Below, piece by piece: positions 32,549-44,874 of a stretch of DNA of 64,000 nucleotides; within the stretch, counting starts at the first letter, position 1; each line of letters opens with the position of its first letter. The notes under the pieces are model-generated. The model ran no database searches. It was not told where the DNA came from and was given only the letters and a program-made list of their open reading frames with translations. The DNA lies in contig NZ_WESE01000003.1 in the NCBI RefSeq assembly GCF_009184895.1, positions 186,001 through 250,000 of the forward strand, given 5' to 3'. The translations under genes were made by a program, and so were the position numbers. The DNA is from Nostocoides sp. F2B08 (GTDB taxonomy: Bacteria > Actinomycetota > Actinomycetes > Actinomycetales > Dermatophilaceae).

Positions 32549-32554
32549 ATCCTA
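32549..32554 (-). promoter_or_regulatory. Candidate -10 element for aspS
   Basis: TAGGAT on the minus strand (4-5 matches to the consensus) in the divergent gap with the lipoprotein gene, placing a start site about 60 bases before the aspS GTG. No clear -35 element. Confidence 0.3.
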
Positions 32555-32610
32555 CGGACCGCCGGCTGACGCGCCGAACTGCGAATGCGTGCAGAGACCT
32601 CGCCCGCACG

Positions 32611-32616
32611 TAGGCT
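32611..32616 (+). promoter_or_regulatory. Candidate leaderless -10 element of lipoprotein gene
   Basis: TAGGCT lies 7 bases before the GTG at 32624, with no Shine-Dalgarno sequence between. In Actinobacteria a TANNNT box at this distance usually marks a leaderless transcript starting at the initiation codon. Inference from spacing only. Confidence 0.4.
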
Positions 32617-32623
32617 TGTCGGC

Positions 32624-34174
32624 GTGCCCGCACTGACTCGACGAACGCTCCTCGGTGGGGCTGCGGCGACCGCGTTGGTCGCGGTCACCGGCTGTTCCGA
32701 CGACCTCGCGCTACCCGACCTCGGGGGCGCGGAGGCCGAACCGTCCCCCGAACCGCCGACCTTGGTCCGCCGAACTCCAACCGATTCGAGCAGTCTGAGC
32801 GGCGATGCCGCCGCCGCGGCCGCGGCCCTGTCCGGGCTGCTGCTCCAGAGCTCCCGGGTCGCCGTGCTCACCGGGGATGAGGCGGCTGCGCTGGGCACCG
32901 CCGCCGAGCTGGCGTCGGCCGGTCAGTGGCCCGTCCTCGTCGGGGAGGCTGCGACACCACTGCCGTCGCAGACCCTGGACGAGCTCGAGCGCCTTCGCGT
33001 GGAGTACCTCGTCGTCGTGGGCGAGGCACCGGACGCGGCGTCGCAGCTCGCTGCCCAGACCGGTCTCGAGCCCGACCGCGTCATCGTGCTCCCCGCCGCC
33101 GGACCGGCCGTACCGCCCGACGGGGTCCCCGTGGGCGAGCCTGCGGACGGACCTCCGCTCGCCCTCATCGTCGGCGCGTCCTCGTCGATGGACGCGGCCG
33201 CCGCCTCGGCGGCCGCTCTCGGCGCGGTCGTCCACTCCGAGGTGACCGACCCCAGGGAGGAGTCCGACGTCTTCGAGGCCCTGCGCAGCGAGCCGGCCCT
33301 GCCGCTCGCGACCGCCGCGTCGGAGCAGTCCGCCGCCGAGGCACTCCTCGTCATGGGCGCGATGGCCCAACGTGCCGCTGAGCTGCCCGGAGGCGGCGTG
33401 ACAGTCTTCCCGCACCGCCGGATGGTGGCTCTGTACGGCCACCCTGGAGCGCCCGTCCTCGGTCTACTGGGAGAACAGGACGTCGAGGCGAGCATCGTGC
33501 GCGTAGGGACCTATGTCGACCGCTACCAGCCCCTGGTCGAGGAGACCGTGGTCCCAGCCTTCGAGATCATCGCGAGTGTCGCGACCGCGGGCGCGGGCGA
33601 CGACGGCAACTACTCGAAGGTGTGGCCGCCCGAGATCTTCCGTGCCTGGGTGGACGCGGCCAAGGAAGCCGGGGTCTACGTGGTCCTCGACCTGCAACCG
33701 GGACGATCCGACTTCCTGACGCAGGCGCGGGAGTACGAGGAGCTGCTCATCGAACCCCATGTCGGCCTGGCACTGGACCCGGAGTGGCGCCTCGGCCCGA
33801 ACGAGCGTCACCTCGTGCGGATCGGCTCGGTCGAGGCCGCGGAGATCAACCAAGTCAGTGACTACCTCGCCGAGCTCGTCCGCACGCACGACCTCCCCCA
33901 GAAGGTCCTCACCCTGCACCAGTTCAGGGTCTCGATGATCCCCGATCGCGATCAGGTCCGCACGGACCACCCTGAGCTTGCGATCGTCCTGCACGCCGAC
34001 GGACAGGGATCTCAGCCGGCTAAGCAGGACACCTGGCGGGTTCTGAAGCAGGACCTCCCCGAGAACATGTGGTTGGGCTGGAAGAACTTCTACGACGAGG
34101 ACGCGCCGATGCTGACGCCGGAGCAGACGGTCGCGCAGGTCGAGCCGGTCCCGTGGTTCATCTCGTACCAGTGA
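32624..34174 (+). CDS. Secreted lipoprotein with cell-wall-binding-repeat-like domain
   Basis: 516 residues with a lipoprotein signal: twin arginine RRTLLGG (6-12), a hydrophobic stretch and lipobox VTGC with the lipidated cysteine at 24, suggesting Tat export. Residues about 60-330 ([41 protein letters not shown]) resemble degenerate CW_binding_2 repeats. Residues about 330-516 form a second domain ([57 protein letters not shown]) with the look of a TIM-barrel glycoside-hydrolase-like fold. No enzyme family can be named. The GTG at 32624 appears leaderless. Confidence 0.8.
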   Translation: MPALTRRTLLGGAAATALVAVTGCSDDLALPDLGGAEAEPSPEPPTLVRRTPTDSSSLSGDAAAAAAALSGLLLQSSRVAVLTGDEAAALGTAAELASAGQWPVLVGEAATPLPSQTLDELERLRVEYLVVVGEAPDAASQLAAQTGLEPDRVIVLPAAGPAVPPDGVPVGEPADGPPLALIVGASSSMDAAAASAAALGAVVHSEVTDPREESDVFEALRSEPALPLATAASEQSAAEALLVMGAMAQRAAELPGGGVTVFPHRRMVALYGHPGAPVLGLLGEQDVEASIVRVGTYVDRYQPLVEETVVPAFEIIASVATAGAGDDGNYSKVWPPEIFRAWVDAAKEAGVYVVLDLQPGRSDFLTQAREYEELLIEPHVGLALDPEWRLGPNERHLVRIGSVEAAEINQVSDYLAELVRTHDLPQKVLTLHQFRVSMIPDRDQVRTDHPELAIVLHADGQGSQPAKQDTWRVLKQDLPENMWLGWKNFYDEDAPMLTPEQTVAQVEPVPWFISYQ

Positions 34175-34260
34175 CCTGACCACGCCAGGACCCGATCAGA
34201 CGTGCACCATCGGCCCGGATCCCGATGCTGTCGGTCGATCCGCGTGGACGTGACGCACCA

Positions 34261-34869
34261 TCAGGCGCGAGCGCCCCTGACAGGGTCGAGGGTGCGCCAT
34301 CCTGCGTCCCTCGCCGCGCACGCTGCGAGGACCGCGATCGTCAGTGTCGCGTTGCGGAGCCGTCCGGTCAGGATGGCATCGCGCACGGTCTGCAGCGGGA
34401 ACCACGCGATGGGCATGTCGAGCTCTTCGCCGTCGCGCACGTGCCGCTCCTCCGGAGGGATCTCGCGCAGCCCTCGCGCGAGGAACACCGTGATCGTCTC
34501 CGAGGAGCTTCCCGGCGTGGTCACGACCTCCGCCAGCCGGTACCACTCGTCGGCAGAGACGAACGCCTCCTCGGCGAGCTCCCGGGCGGCCGTCGCGACC
34601 GGGTCCTCGCCGTCGACGTCGCGCAGCCCCGCGGGGATCTCCCACTCGACGACACCCGCCGGATGGCGGTACTGGTGCACCAGCACGATCCGGTCGGCCT
34701 CGTCGAGGGCGATCACCGCCACGGCGCCGGGATGCTCGATGTAGTCACGCGTCACCTCCCCGGCGGCGCCGAGGTCGACCACGTCGCGCACAACGTTCCA
34801 GACGCGCCCCTCGAAGACCACGTCACGGGAGCGCACCGGACGGACGGCGGTTCGGTCGCTCAGGTCCAC
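34261..34869 (-). CDS. NUDIX hydrolase, ADP-ribose pyrophosphatase type
   Basis: 202 residues with the nudix box from G81 to about V104, including REx2EE at 96-101, preceded by the ADP-ribose-pyrophosphatase pattern VLVHQYRHPAGVVEWEIPAG. Probably hydrolyses ADP-ribose or a related sugar nucleotide; the exact substrate is inferred. The GTG start is 10 bases after the pyrG stop. A NUDIX gene just downstream of pyrG is conserved (Rv1700 in M. tuberculosis), so they are likely co-transcribed. Confidence 0.9.
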   Translation of the reverse strand: MDLSDRTAVRPVRSRDVVFEGRVWNVVRDVVDLGAAGEVTRDYIEHPGAVAVIALDEADRIVLVHQYRHPAGVVEWEIPAGLRDVDGEDPVATAARELAEEAFVSADEWYRLAEVVTTPGSSSETITVFLARGLREIPPEERHVRDGEELDMPIAWFPLQTVRDAILTGRLRNATLTIAVLAACAARDAGWRTLDPVRGARA

Positions 34870-34879
34870 CGCACGAGCC

Positions 34880-37715
<2,836 letters not shown>

Positions 37716-37719
<4 letters not shown>

Positions 37720-39203
37720 CGGCCCGTGACCCGTCGTCGAAGGTATCCGGCCGTGTCCCGCCATCCTCGGAGGATTCCCGAGCCCCAATGCCGCACCGCG
37801 AGGGCGACGAGGATCGTTCCGGAGAAGGTCATCCCGATCGACCAGCCCACCCCGAGCGCGACGACGGTGTTCGCCGCACCGGCGTCGGGTTCGAGGGCCA
37901 CCGCGGGGATGAGGACGGCGAGGAACCATCCGAACGCGACCGCGAGGCCGGCCGTCACCGGGCGGCCCCGGACGTACAGCGCGCGGGTCAGCAGTGCCTG
38001 CACTCCGAAGCCGACGAGACCGACCGCGAAGGCGCGCAGGCCGGCGGCCATGGCCGGAACCGCGGCACCGCTGACCGTGCCGTCGCCGCGCCGGGCGTCG
38101 AGGGCCGCGAAGACCGCGCCGACGAGGGGCGAGACCAGAACGAGCCCAACGGCCCCCACGACACCGAGGATGACGGCGACGTGCAGCGCCCGGGCCAGCA
38201 GTGTCTCGGCCTCTCCCGGGCCGTTCGCTTCCGTTGACCCCGGCACGCCTGAGGATTCCGTCTCGTCCCCTCCACCGGCCCGGACCGCGAGTGCGGGGAA
38301 GGCGGCGGTCGCGAGCGGGACGATGAGGACGGCGTAGGGAAGCATGACGACCGCCTGGATCCACGTGTAGACCGAGAGCGCGCCGTCCCCACCCCCTCGG
38401 GAGACGGCCAGCCGGACGATCCCCACGGTCGCGGCCTGCTGGGCGGCGAGCGCGATCAGGCCGGCCCCAGCCAGCCGTCGGGAGCGGCGCGCGTCGGATC
38501 CCGTGAAGCGCAAGGACGGCCTGTACCGCCAACCGGCCCGCCAGGCGGGCACGGTCAGGGGAAGGGCAAGGGCAGCCACCCCCGCCGTCGTACCCCAGGC
38601 CAGGAGGGAGACCGCGGCGTCGGGGACGTCGGTCGTCTCTCCCTGGGCGAGTGACCCGTACGCCGCGTAGGTCGCGATGACGACCACGCTCGACAACAAC
38701 GGCGCCACGGCGACGGCGACGAAACGTCGGTGCGCATGGAGGACTCCGGAGAGCACGATGCCGATTCCGTAGAGCGGGATCTGCAGCGCGAAGATCCGCA
38801 GCATCGCGGCACCGGTCCCGACTCCCCCCTCCACCGTGGATCCCACGAGCGCGGCGGTGATGGGTTCGGCGAGGAGCCAGACCAGCACGGCTAGCGGCAC
38901 GAGGACGACCAGTGCCCAGGTCAGCAGGGTGGAGGCGACCCGGTGGGCCTCCTGTCGGTCGCCTCTGCCGAGGTGCCCGGCGACCAGCGGTACCGTGAGC
39001 GCCGCCAGCGCACCGCCGATCGCCACCTCGTGGACGACGTTGGGGACGGCGTTGACCGCGTTGTAGATGTCACCGACCCCGGAGGCACGCACGCTGTCGG
39101 CGAAGACCAGGGTCCGGCCGAACCCGGCGATCCGGGCGAGCAGAGTCAGGATCGCAATGAGCCCGGCCGCGCCGGCGATCCCGCCGACGGCCCCGCGCCT
39201 CAT
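37716..39203 (-). CDS. murJ: MurJ-like lipid II flippase
   Basis: Integral membrane protein of the MOP/MATE-like family that moves undecaprenyl-linked precursors across the membrane. The 495 residues are almost all hydrophobic helices (about 12-14). Early blocks LTLLARIAGFGRTLVFADSV and VPNVVHEVAIGGALAALTVPLV match MurJ, including the charged residues of the first helices. A Ser/Gly/Glu-rich cytosolic loop (about 308-330) divides the halves. It may be a second MurJ paralogue dedicated to the neighbouring glycosyltransferase. Overlaps at both ends (ATGA). Confidence 0.88.
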
Positions 39204-40009
39204 GTCCGGCGACCCCAGCGGTCGAGTTCACGAAGGACCGGGGTGGACTCGATGACGGAGGTGAAGCTGACTCTCTCGGAGGCCAGCGTCAGTGCTGTGA
39301 GGCCCAGGAGCGCCAGGCTCCGGCCTCGCGGTCCGAGCTTCCCGACGAGGGCGAGCCCGACCAGGGCTCCGGCGGCGTTGGCCCCCGTGTCCCCGAGCAT
39401 CGCCTCGCCACGGAGGTCGGGTGCGATGACGGCGGACGCCGCTCCTGCGGCAATCCCGGCGGGGGCCGAGCCGGCGCCGAAGGCCAGGGGTCCGGCAACG
39501 ATGATGGTGGCCTTGAGCGCACGTCCAGGGCGAAGATCGAGCAGATTGACGAGGTTGGCCGAGGCCGCCACCACCGCACCCCCGAGCAGGGTTGAGGCCA
39601 CCCCCTGCAGCCGGTCGCGTCCTTCGCGACCGCGATCCAGCAGGACGACCGACGCCACCCCCGTGGCGCCGATACCGACGATCTTGACTGCCCCCGTCGT
39701 GACCCGCCCGCGACGGAGGGCGCCCAGGTGGCCGCGGAGGCCTTTGCTGTCCGAGTCGCCCCGATGGTCGTCGAGCGCCCCGAACGCGCCGCCTCCTACT
39801 GCCGCAAGGACCCCGGAGGGCGATCCTCCGACCAGGCTCCCCGCCGCCGCCCCGGTGGCGAAGGCCGCTCCCTCCCACAGGGTGACGGTTCTGCCCGCGT
39901 GGTTGGTGCGCTGCCACTCGAGCCCGAGGATCCGGGCCCGCTCACGACCCACGACGAATACACCGCGCGTCACCGCCCCGGCGACGAGAGCGCTGAGCAG
40001 CCCGCTCAC
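39200..40009 (-). CDS. Divergent MraY/WecA-like membrane protein
   Basis: 269 residues, mostly membrane helices. Three motifs recall the polyprenyl-phosphate sugar-phosphate transferases: GALDDHRGDSDSKGLRGHLG (D80 D81), ANLVNLLDLRPGRALKA (151-167), and MLGDTGANAAG (204-214). The HHH loop and the DGxDGL motif of true MraY are missing, and the protein is shorter by about 80 residues. It may transfer a different substrate or have lost catalysis. Start GTG overlaps the steB stop (GTGA); the end overlaps the murJ start (ATGA). Confidence 0.75.
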   Translation of the reverse strand: MSGLLSALVAGAVTRGVFVVGRERARILGLEWQRTNHAGRTVTLWEGAAFATGAAAGSLVGGSPSGVLAAVGGGAFGALDDHRGDSDSKGLRGHLGALRRGRVTTGAVKIVGIGATGVASVVLLDRGREGRDRLQGVASTLLGGAVVAASANLVNLLDLRPGRALKATIIVAGPLAFGAGSAPAGIAAGAASAVIAPDLRGEAMLGDTGANAAGALVGLALVGKLGPRGRSLALLGLTALTLASERVSFTSVIESTPVLRELDRWGRRT

Positions 40010-41028
40010 GGCGTGGGGGTCTCGATCGGGGGAAGGAGCCCGGAGGCCGTGTCGGCCTCGCCGTAGTGGCCCGACTCCCCGCCCAGCTGCTCGGTCGCGG
40101 CGAAGGGCACCGCGGTGGAACCGGAGGGTGTGGCGAGGTTGTCGATCGTCGAGATCCTGTCGGCGAGCTCACCGGAGTCACGGATCGCGGCGATGAGGTC
40201 GGTGTCGATGGCAGAGTCAGCGGTCACATCGCCGGCCACTACTGCGGCGGCGGCGTCATCGAGGGCTCCGATCAGATCCACCCAGCCGATGACGACGGAT
40301 GCATCGCTTGCCGCGCCGGCCGGTGCGACGACCACGACAGCCTCCGCGGACCCGGGGTCGGCGTCCTCCGCAACCTCGAGGAGGCCGTACTCCGCGAGGA
40401 TCGCGAGAATTTCCTCATCGGTGGAATCCTCGACCGTCTCGGTCTGCGGATCGCCAGGGTCGGTCACTGCACCGCCGTCCACGGGGGTCGTCGGCTGAGC
40501 CTCCTCCCCGGTGTCGGGAGCGCCGGCGAGAGCCCTGGCCAACGACAGGTCGATGACGCGCTCCGGGTCGAGTCCCACGGGCAGCTCGCCTGCGAGCAGC
40601 TCACGCAGCAGAGCCGCCGCCTCGGTGCGCGCGGTGACATCGGGCGGCTCCGCGGAGGTCCACGCCTCGGTCACGGTGATCGGTCCGAGAACGGTTCCGC
40701 CCGCCTCGGCGAGGACGGCCCCTGCGGTGTCGACCGAGCCGTCAGCAGCGTCCGGAAGCACGAGGAGTCCGACCGTCGATCCGGCGAGAACGCCCGAGAC
40801 GCTCCGAGGCCGGAGCTCGGCGATCGCCTCGTCACGGGCGTCGACCTGCGACTGGGCGAGGCTGAGGTCCGCCCGGAGGGCGTTCGTCTCCTCGCGCAGA
40901 CGGGTCACCTCGCTCGCGAGAGTGTCGCCGATCGTGCCCCGGAGAGGTCCGGCACCGAGGACGATACCGACGGCGAGCGCGAGGAAGACCGACGCGATGG
41001 ACACGAGGTGGTAGCGGAAGTCGATCAC
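40006..41028 (-). CDS. steB: SteB, MctB-family membrane-anchored envelope protein
   Basis: 340 residues of the family named copper transporter MctB in mycobacteria and SteB in Corynebacterium. It starts MIDFRYHLVSIASVFLALAVGIVLGAGPL, one membrane helix at about 8-27. A coiled coil (33-70) and a large extracellular domain follow, with a variable acidic Thr/Pro-rich insert at about 175-205. In C. glutamicum SteB works with SteA in cell division and envelope integrity (established for the homologues). GTG start overlaps the steA stop (GTGA). Confidence 0.88.
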   Translation of the reverse strand: MIDFRYHLVSIASVFLALAVGIVLGAGPLRGTIGDTLASEVTRLREETNALRADLSLAQSQVDARDEAIAELRPRSVSGVLAGSTVGLLVLPDAADGSVDTAGAVLAEAGGTVLGPITVTEAWTSAEPPDVTARTEAAALLRELLAGELPVGLDPERVIDLSLARALAGAPDTGEEAQPTTPVDGGAVTDPGDPQTETVEDSTDEEILAILAEYGLLEVAEDADPGSAEAVVVVAPAGAASDASVVIGWVDLIGALDDAAAAVVAGDVTADSAIDTDLIAAIRDSGELADRISTIDNLATPSGSTAVPFAATEQLGGESGHYGEADTASGLLPPIETPTP

Positions 41029-42221
41029 GAGAACACTCCTAGCACGAACGCGCGCAGCCCGTCCCAGAAGGCATCCATGCGGGCGCCCACGACCTGCAGC
41101 ATCGCCTGGCCGGCCGGTGTCGCGTAGAGGGCGGCGAGGAGGGCGAGGAAACCGAAGAAGAAGACGACCGCGAGGGACCTGGTCCGGATCCGCGGGCGGT
41201 ACAGGCGGCTCACGCCCTTGGCATCGACCAACTTGCTCCCGACCCGCAGTCGGGTCAGGAAGGTGCTCGACATCCCCGACCGTCCCTTGTCCAGGAACTC
41301 CTCGAGAGTGGCGTGTGTCCCCACGGCGACGATGAGGTCGGCGCCCTTGTCGTCGGCGAGCAGCATCGCGATGTCCTCACTCGTGCCGACCGCGGAGAAG
41401 ATGACGGGCTCTACGCCGAGCGAGCGAACCCGTTCGGCGCCGGGCGCCCGCCCGTCGCGGTAGGCGTGCACGATGATCTCGGCGCCGCACCTGAGCGTTC
41501 GATCCGACACCGAGTCCATGTCGCCGACCACCAGGTCGGGAACGAGCCCGGCCTCGATGATGGCATCGGCTCCCCCGTCGACACCGATCAGGACGGGGCG
41601 GTACTCGCGGATATAGGAGCGCAGGATCGCCAGGTCCTCCCGGTAGTGGTGTCCCCGGACCACGATGAGCGCGTGTCGGCCGTCGATGTCGGTCGTGACC
41701 TCCGGAACGCCCACACCGTCGATGAGCAGATCCCGCTCCTTGCGCAGGTAGTCCATCGTGTTGGTGGCGAAGTGCTCGATCTGCTCCGACATCGCCGAGC
41801 GCGCCTCGACCATCTCGGCCCGGACCTGGTCGAGCTCGAGGACCGTGCCCCGGGCGACCTCGCGGTTCCCGTCGAGCAGAGCACCGTCGGCCACTCGCAG
41901 GCGGTCGCCTTCCCGAACGGCCGTCATGACATCGGGGCCGACGGCATCGATGATCGGGATGCCGGCCCCGAGGATCAGCTCGGGGCCCTGGTTCGGGTAT
42001 CGGCCGGAGATGGACCGGCTCGCGTTGACGACGACGGCGGGCTTGCAGGAGACCAGGGCGTCGGCGGACACGCGGTCGATGTCCTCGTGGTCGATGACGG
42101 CGATCTCGCCCGGCTGGAGGCGCTTGGTCAGGTTCTTCGTGCGTCGGTCGACGCGAACGACCGTGGTCCCCGTCTCCGAGGCACCACGCAGCCGGACCGA
42201 GCGGGGCATGCGCAATGCCAT
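41025..42221 (-). CDS. steA: SteA, cytosolic/membrane partner of SteB
   Basis: 398 residues. A large cytosolic region shows DRRTKNLTKRLQPGEIAVIDHEDIDRV, VNASRSISGRYPNQGPELI, and a thiamin-pyrophosphokinase-like part GVDGGADAIIEAGLVPDLVVGDMDS. One C-terminal membrane helix lies at about 355-378 (AVVFFFGFLALLAALYA). Gene order recN-steA-steB matches Corynebacterium and Mycobacterium (Rv1696-Rv1698). I start at ATG 42221, which has GAAAGGGG just upstream. A GTG at 42275 overlapping the recN stop (GTGA) would add 18 residues. Confidence 0.87.
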   Translation of the reverse strand: MALRMPRSVRLRGASETGTTVVRVDRRTKNLTKRLQPGEIAVIDHEDIDRVSADALVSCKPAVVVNASRSISGRYPNQGPELILGAGIPIIDAVGPDVMTAVREGDRLRVADGALLDGNREVARGTVLELDQVRAEMVEARSAMSEQIEHFATNTMDYLRKERDLLIDGVGVPEVTTDIDGRHALIVVRGHHYREDLAILRSYIREYRPVLIGVDGGADAIIEAGLVPDLVVGDMDSVSDRTLRCGAEIIVHAYRDGRAPGAERVRSLGVEPVIFSAVGTSEDIAMLLADDKGADLIVAVGTHATLEEFLDKGRSGMSSTFLTRLRVGSKLVDAKGVSRLYRPRIRTRSLAVVFFFGFLALLAALYATPAGQAMLQVVGARMDAFWDGLRAFVLGVFS

Positions 42222-42271
42222 CGGTCCCCTTTCGACGAGGTCGGGTGATCGGTCCATGGTCCCACGGGGAC

Positions 42272-43960
42272 TCACGACCTCGCGTCGGCGAGGAGCTCTC
42301 GGGCGTGTTCTCGGGCGGTGTCGCTCACCGTTCCGGCCAGGAGCCGGGCGATCTCGTCCTCGCGTGCGGGTCCGGTGACGACCGACACGTCGCTCGCAGT
42401 CACCTCTCCGTCGGTGGACTTGGCGACCACCAGGTGGTGGTCGGCGAAGGCGGCGACCTGCGCCAGGTGGGTGACGACGATCACCTGGGCATTATCAGCG
42501 AGGCTCGCCAGGCGGGCACCGACGTCGCGTGCGGCCGCGCCACCCACGCCGGCGTCGACCTCGTCGAAGACGAAGACGGGAACCTCGGGTCCGGAGTCCC
42601 CGGCTCCGAGGGCCACCTCCAGCGCGAGCATCACCCGCGAGAGCTCACCGCCGGAGGCTGCCCGGGTGATGGGGCGCCCGGGTTCGCCAGGGTTGGCCGC
42701 GAGCATGATCGACACGGCGTCTGCTCCATGCGGGCCGGGATCGGCCGGGGTCACCTCGACGGTGACCGTCGCCGCACCCATCGCGAGCCGGCCCAGCTCC
42801 TGGGTCACCCGCTCGCCCAGCTCGGCCGCCGCCCGACTGCGGATCTCGCTCACCTCCTTCGCGACGGTGACGTGCCGGCCGGAGAGGTCCTCCAGCTCAC
42901 GCTCGAGCTCACCGATCCGGTCGTCGGCACCGCTCAGCTCAGCGTGACGGGTGGCCGCCTCCTCCGCCCACGCGAACACGTCGTCGAGGCTCGGCCCGTA
43001 ACGACGGGTCAGGGTGGCGAGCTCGGCCCGCCGCTCCTGGACAGCCATCAGTCGGGCCGGGTCGAGATCGACATCCGCGGCGTAGCGGCTGACATCCGCG
43101 CTCAGCTCCACGGCCAGGTGCACGAGCTCGACCGCTCGGAGGTGCAGATCCTCTGCTGCGGGGTCGGTTCGGGCGACGGTCTCGAGCTCGGCCCGGGCGC
43201 GGGCGAGGAGGCTCAGCACCGACGTCGCGTCCGTGCCGTCCTCGTCGCCCGCGAGCGCCGTGCGCGCCTGGGCCGAGGACCCGCGCAGCTCCTCGGCGTG
43301 ACTCAGTCGTTCGTCCTCCTGGCGGAGGGCGGCATCCTCCCCCGGGAGCGGCGCGACCCGTTCGATGTGTTCGAGCCCGGCCTGCAGGCCCTCGAGTTCG
43401 ACGACCCGGTCGCGGGCCTGAGCGCGCATTCGGTCGAGCGTGCGACGCACCTCGACGAGCCGATCCCAGACCAGCCGGTATGCGGTCAGCCGTTCGTGCA
43501 GGTCGGCACCTCCGAATCGGTCCAGGACCGCACGGTGCTGGTCGGGCTCTCGGAGGCGCCACTGGTCGGCCTGCCCGTGGACGGCCAAGAGGCTCTCACC
43601 GACATCGGCCAGCACCCCGACGGGAGCGGCCCGACCTCCGACGTAGGCCCTCGACCGGCCTTCTCCGGACACGGTCCTGGCCAGCACGATCCCGTCCTCC
43701 ACTCGGCCCCCCGCCTCCTGCACCCGGCGCGCAGCGGGGTGGGCCTCGTCGACTGCGACGAGACCCTCGATGACCGCCTGACCGGCGCCGGAGCGCACGA
43801 GGCCGCTGTCGCCACGGGCGCCGAAGAGCAGGAGCAGCCCGCTGACGACCATGGTCTTGCCCGCGCCGGTCTCGCCCGTGACGACGTTCAACCCCGGATG
43901 GAGGGGAAGGGTGACCTCGTCGATCACTCCCAGCCCGGAGATTCGGAGCTCACTGAGCAC
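42272..43960 (-). CDS. recN: DNA repair protein RecN
   Basis: SMC-like ATPase acting in double-strand-break repair. The 562 residues have Walker A GETGAGKT (29-36), a long coiled-coil middle region with an ELERELEDLSGRH-type repeat, and the ABC signature ASGGELSR with Walker B VFVFDEVDAGVGG at the C-terminus. The GTG start (VLSELRISGLG) overlaps the nadK end by 11 bases, with GAGGA about 8 bases upstream. Confidence 0.96.
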   Translation of the reverse strand: MLSELRISGLGVIDEVTLPLHPGLNVVTGETGAGKTMVVSGLLLLFGARGDSGLVRSGAGQAVIEGLVAVDEAHPAARRVQEAGGRVEDGIVLARTVSGEGRSRAYVGGRAAPVGVLADVGESLLAVHGQADQWRLREPDQHRAVLDRFGGADLHERLTAYRLVWDRLVEVRRTLDRMRAQARDRVVELEGLQAGLEHIERVAPLPGEDAALRQEDERLSHAEELRGSSAQARTALAGDEDGTDATSVLSLLARARAELETVARTDPAAEDLHLRAVELVHLAVELSADVSRYAADVDLDPARLMAVQERRAELATLTRRYGPSLDDVFAWAEEAATRHAELSGADDRIGELERELEDLSGRHVTVAKEVSEIRSRAAAELGERVTQELGRLAMGAATVTVEVTPADPGPHGADAVSIMLAANPGEPGRPITRAASGGELSRVMLALEVALGAGDSGPEVPVFVFDEVDAGVGGAAARDVGARLASLADNAQVIVVTHLAQVAAFADHHLVVAKSTDGEVTASDVSVVTGPAREDEIARLLAGTVSDTAREHARELLADARS

Positions 43961-44873
43961 TGGAGCGTCCTCGGCCGCGCCAGCCGTGCACGGAGAGGTC
44001 GAACTTGGCCACCAGCCGGTCGGTGAACGGAGCCGAGGACAGCCGCGCGAAGCGGATCCGGTCCGGAGACCGCCGGACTTCGAAGCGCGCCCCGGGCGGG
44101 AGGTCGATGCTCCGACGGCCATCGGCCCACACGACACCGCATCCCTTCGTGTCGGGAATGATCTCGACGGCGAGAACGGAGGCCGGGCCGACGACGAGCG
44201 GTCTCGAGAAGAGAGCGTGCGCGCTCAGTGGCACCAGGAGAAGGGCCTCGACATCCGGCCAGACCACAGGACCCCCCGCAGAGAAGGCATATGCTGTCGA
44301 GCCGGTCGGCGTGGCGACGATGACCCCGTCGCAGCCCCAGGTGGACAGGGGGCGTCCGTCCACCTCGACCGTGAGTTCGAGCATTCGCTCGCGGGCGGCC
44401 TTCTCGATGCTCACCTCGTTGAGGGCCCAGCCGCGGTAGAACACCTCACCGTCGAGCATTCCGACCACCTCAAGAGCCAAGCGCTCCTCGACGGCGTAGT
44501 CCCGCGCGGCGATGCGATCCACGGTCGCGTCGAGCTCCTCGCGTTCGGCCTCCGCCAGGAAGCCCACGTGACCGAGATTGACTCCGAGGAGTGGCACCCC
44601 GCTGCCCCAGGCCAGCTCGGCCGCCCACAGGATCGTGCCGTCGCCCCCGAGAACGCAGACGACCTCACATCCTGAGGCCGGTGCGGCCGGATCGGCGATC
44701 CGTGTAGCAGGGTGGTCCTGCAGCCCGAGACGCTCGGCCTCGGCCGCGAGCATCATGCCGCCCATGCCGTCGACATCGAGCCGGTCGAGCACGGTACGGG
44801 CCAGGTCGGGAATGTCGGAGCGACGCGGGTGACCGACGATGAGCACGCGGCGCTCCGTGTTGGTCGTCGCCAC
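43950..44873 (-). CDS. nadK: NAD kinase
   Basis: Phosphorylates NAD to NADP; in Actinobacteria often with polyphosphate as well as ATP. The 307 residues contain the motif LGGDGTILWAAE, LGVNLGHVGFLAE, ALNEVSI and DGVIVATPTGSTAY, all diagnostic. The start is GTG at 44871-44873, one base after the tlyA stop, with a GGAGAGGAGAG ribosome site inside the end of tlyA. The in-frame ATG/GTG further upstream lies within tlyA and is less likely. Confidence 0.96.
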   Translation of the reverse strand: MATTNTERRVLIVGHPRRSDIPDLARTVLDRLDVDGMGGMMLAAEAERLGLQDHPATRIADPAAPASGCEVVCVLGGDGTILWAAELAWGSGVPLLGVNLGHVGFLAEAEREELDATVDRIAARDYAVEERLALEVVGMLDGEVFYRGWALNEVSIEKAARERMLELTVEVDGRPLSTWGCDGVIVATPTGSTAYAFSAGGPVVWPDVEALLLVPLSAHALFSRPLVVGPASVLAVEIIPDTKGCGVVWADGRRSIDLPPGARFEVRRSPDRIRFARLSSAPFTDRLVAKFDLSVHGWRGRGRSSAQ

Positions 44874-44874
44874 G

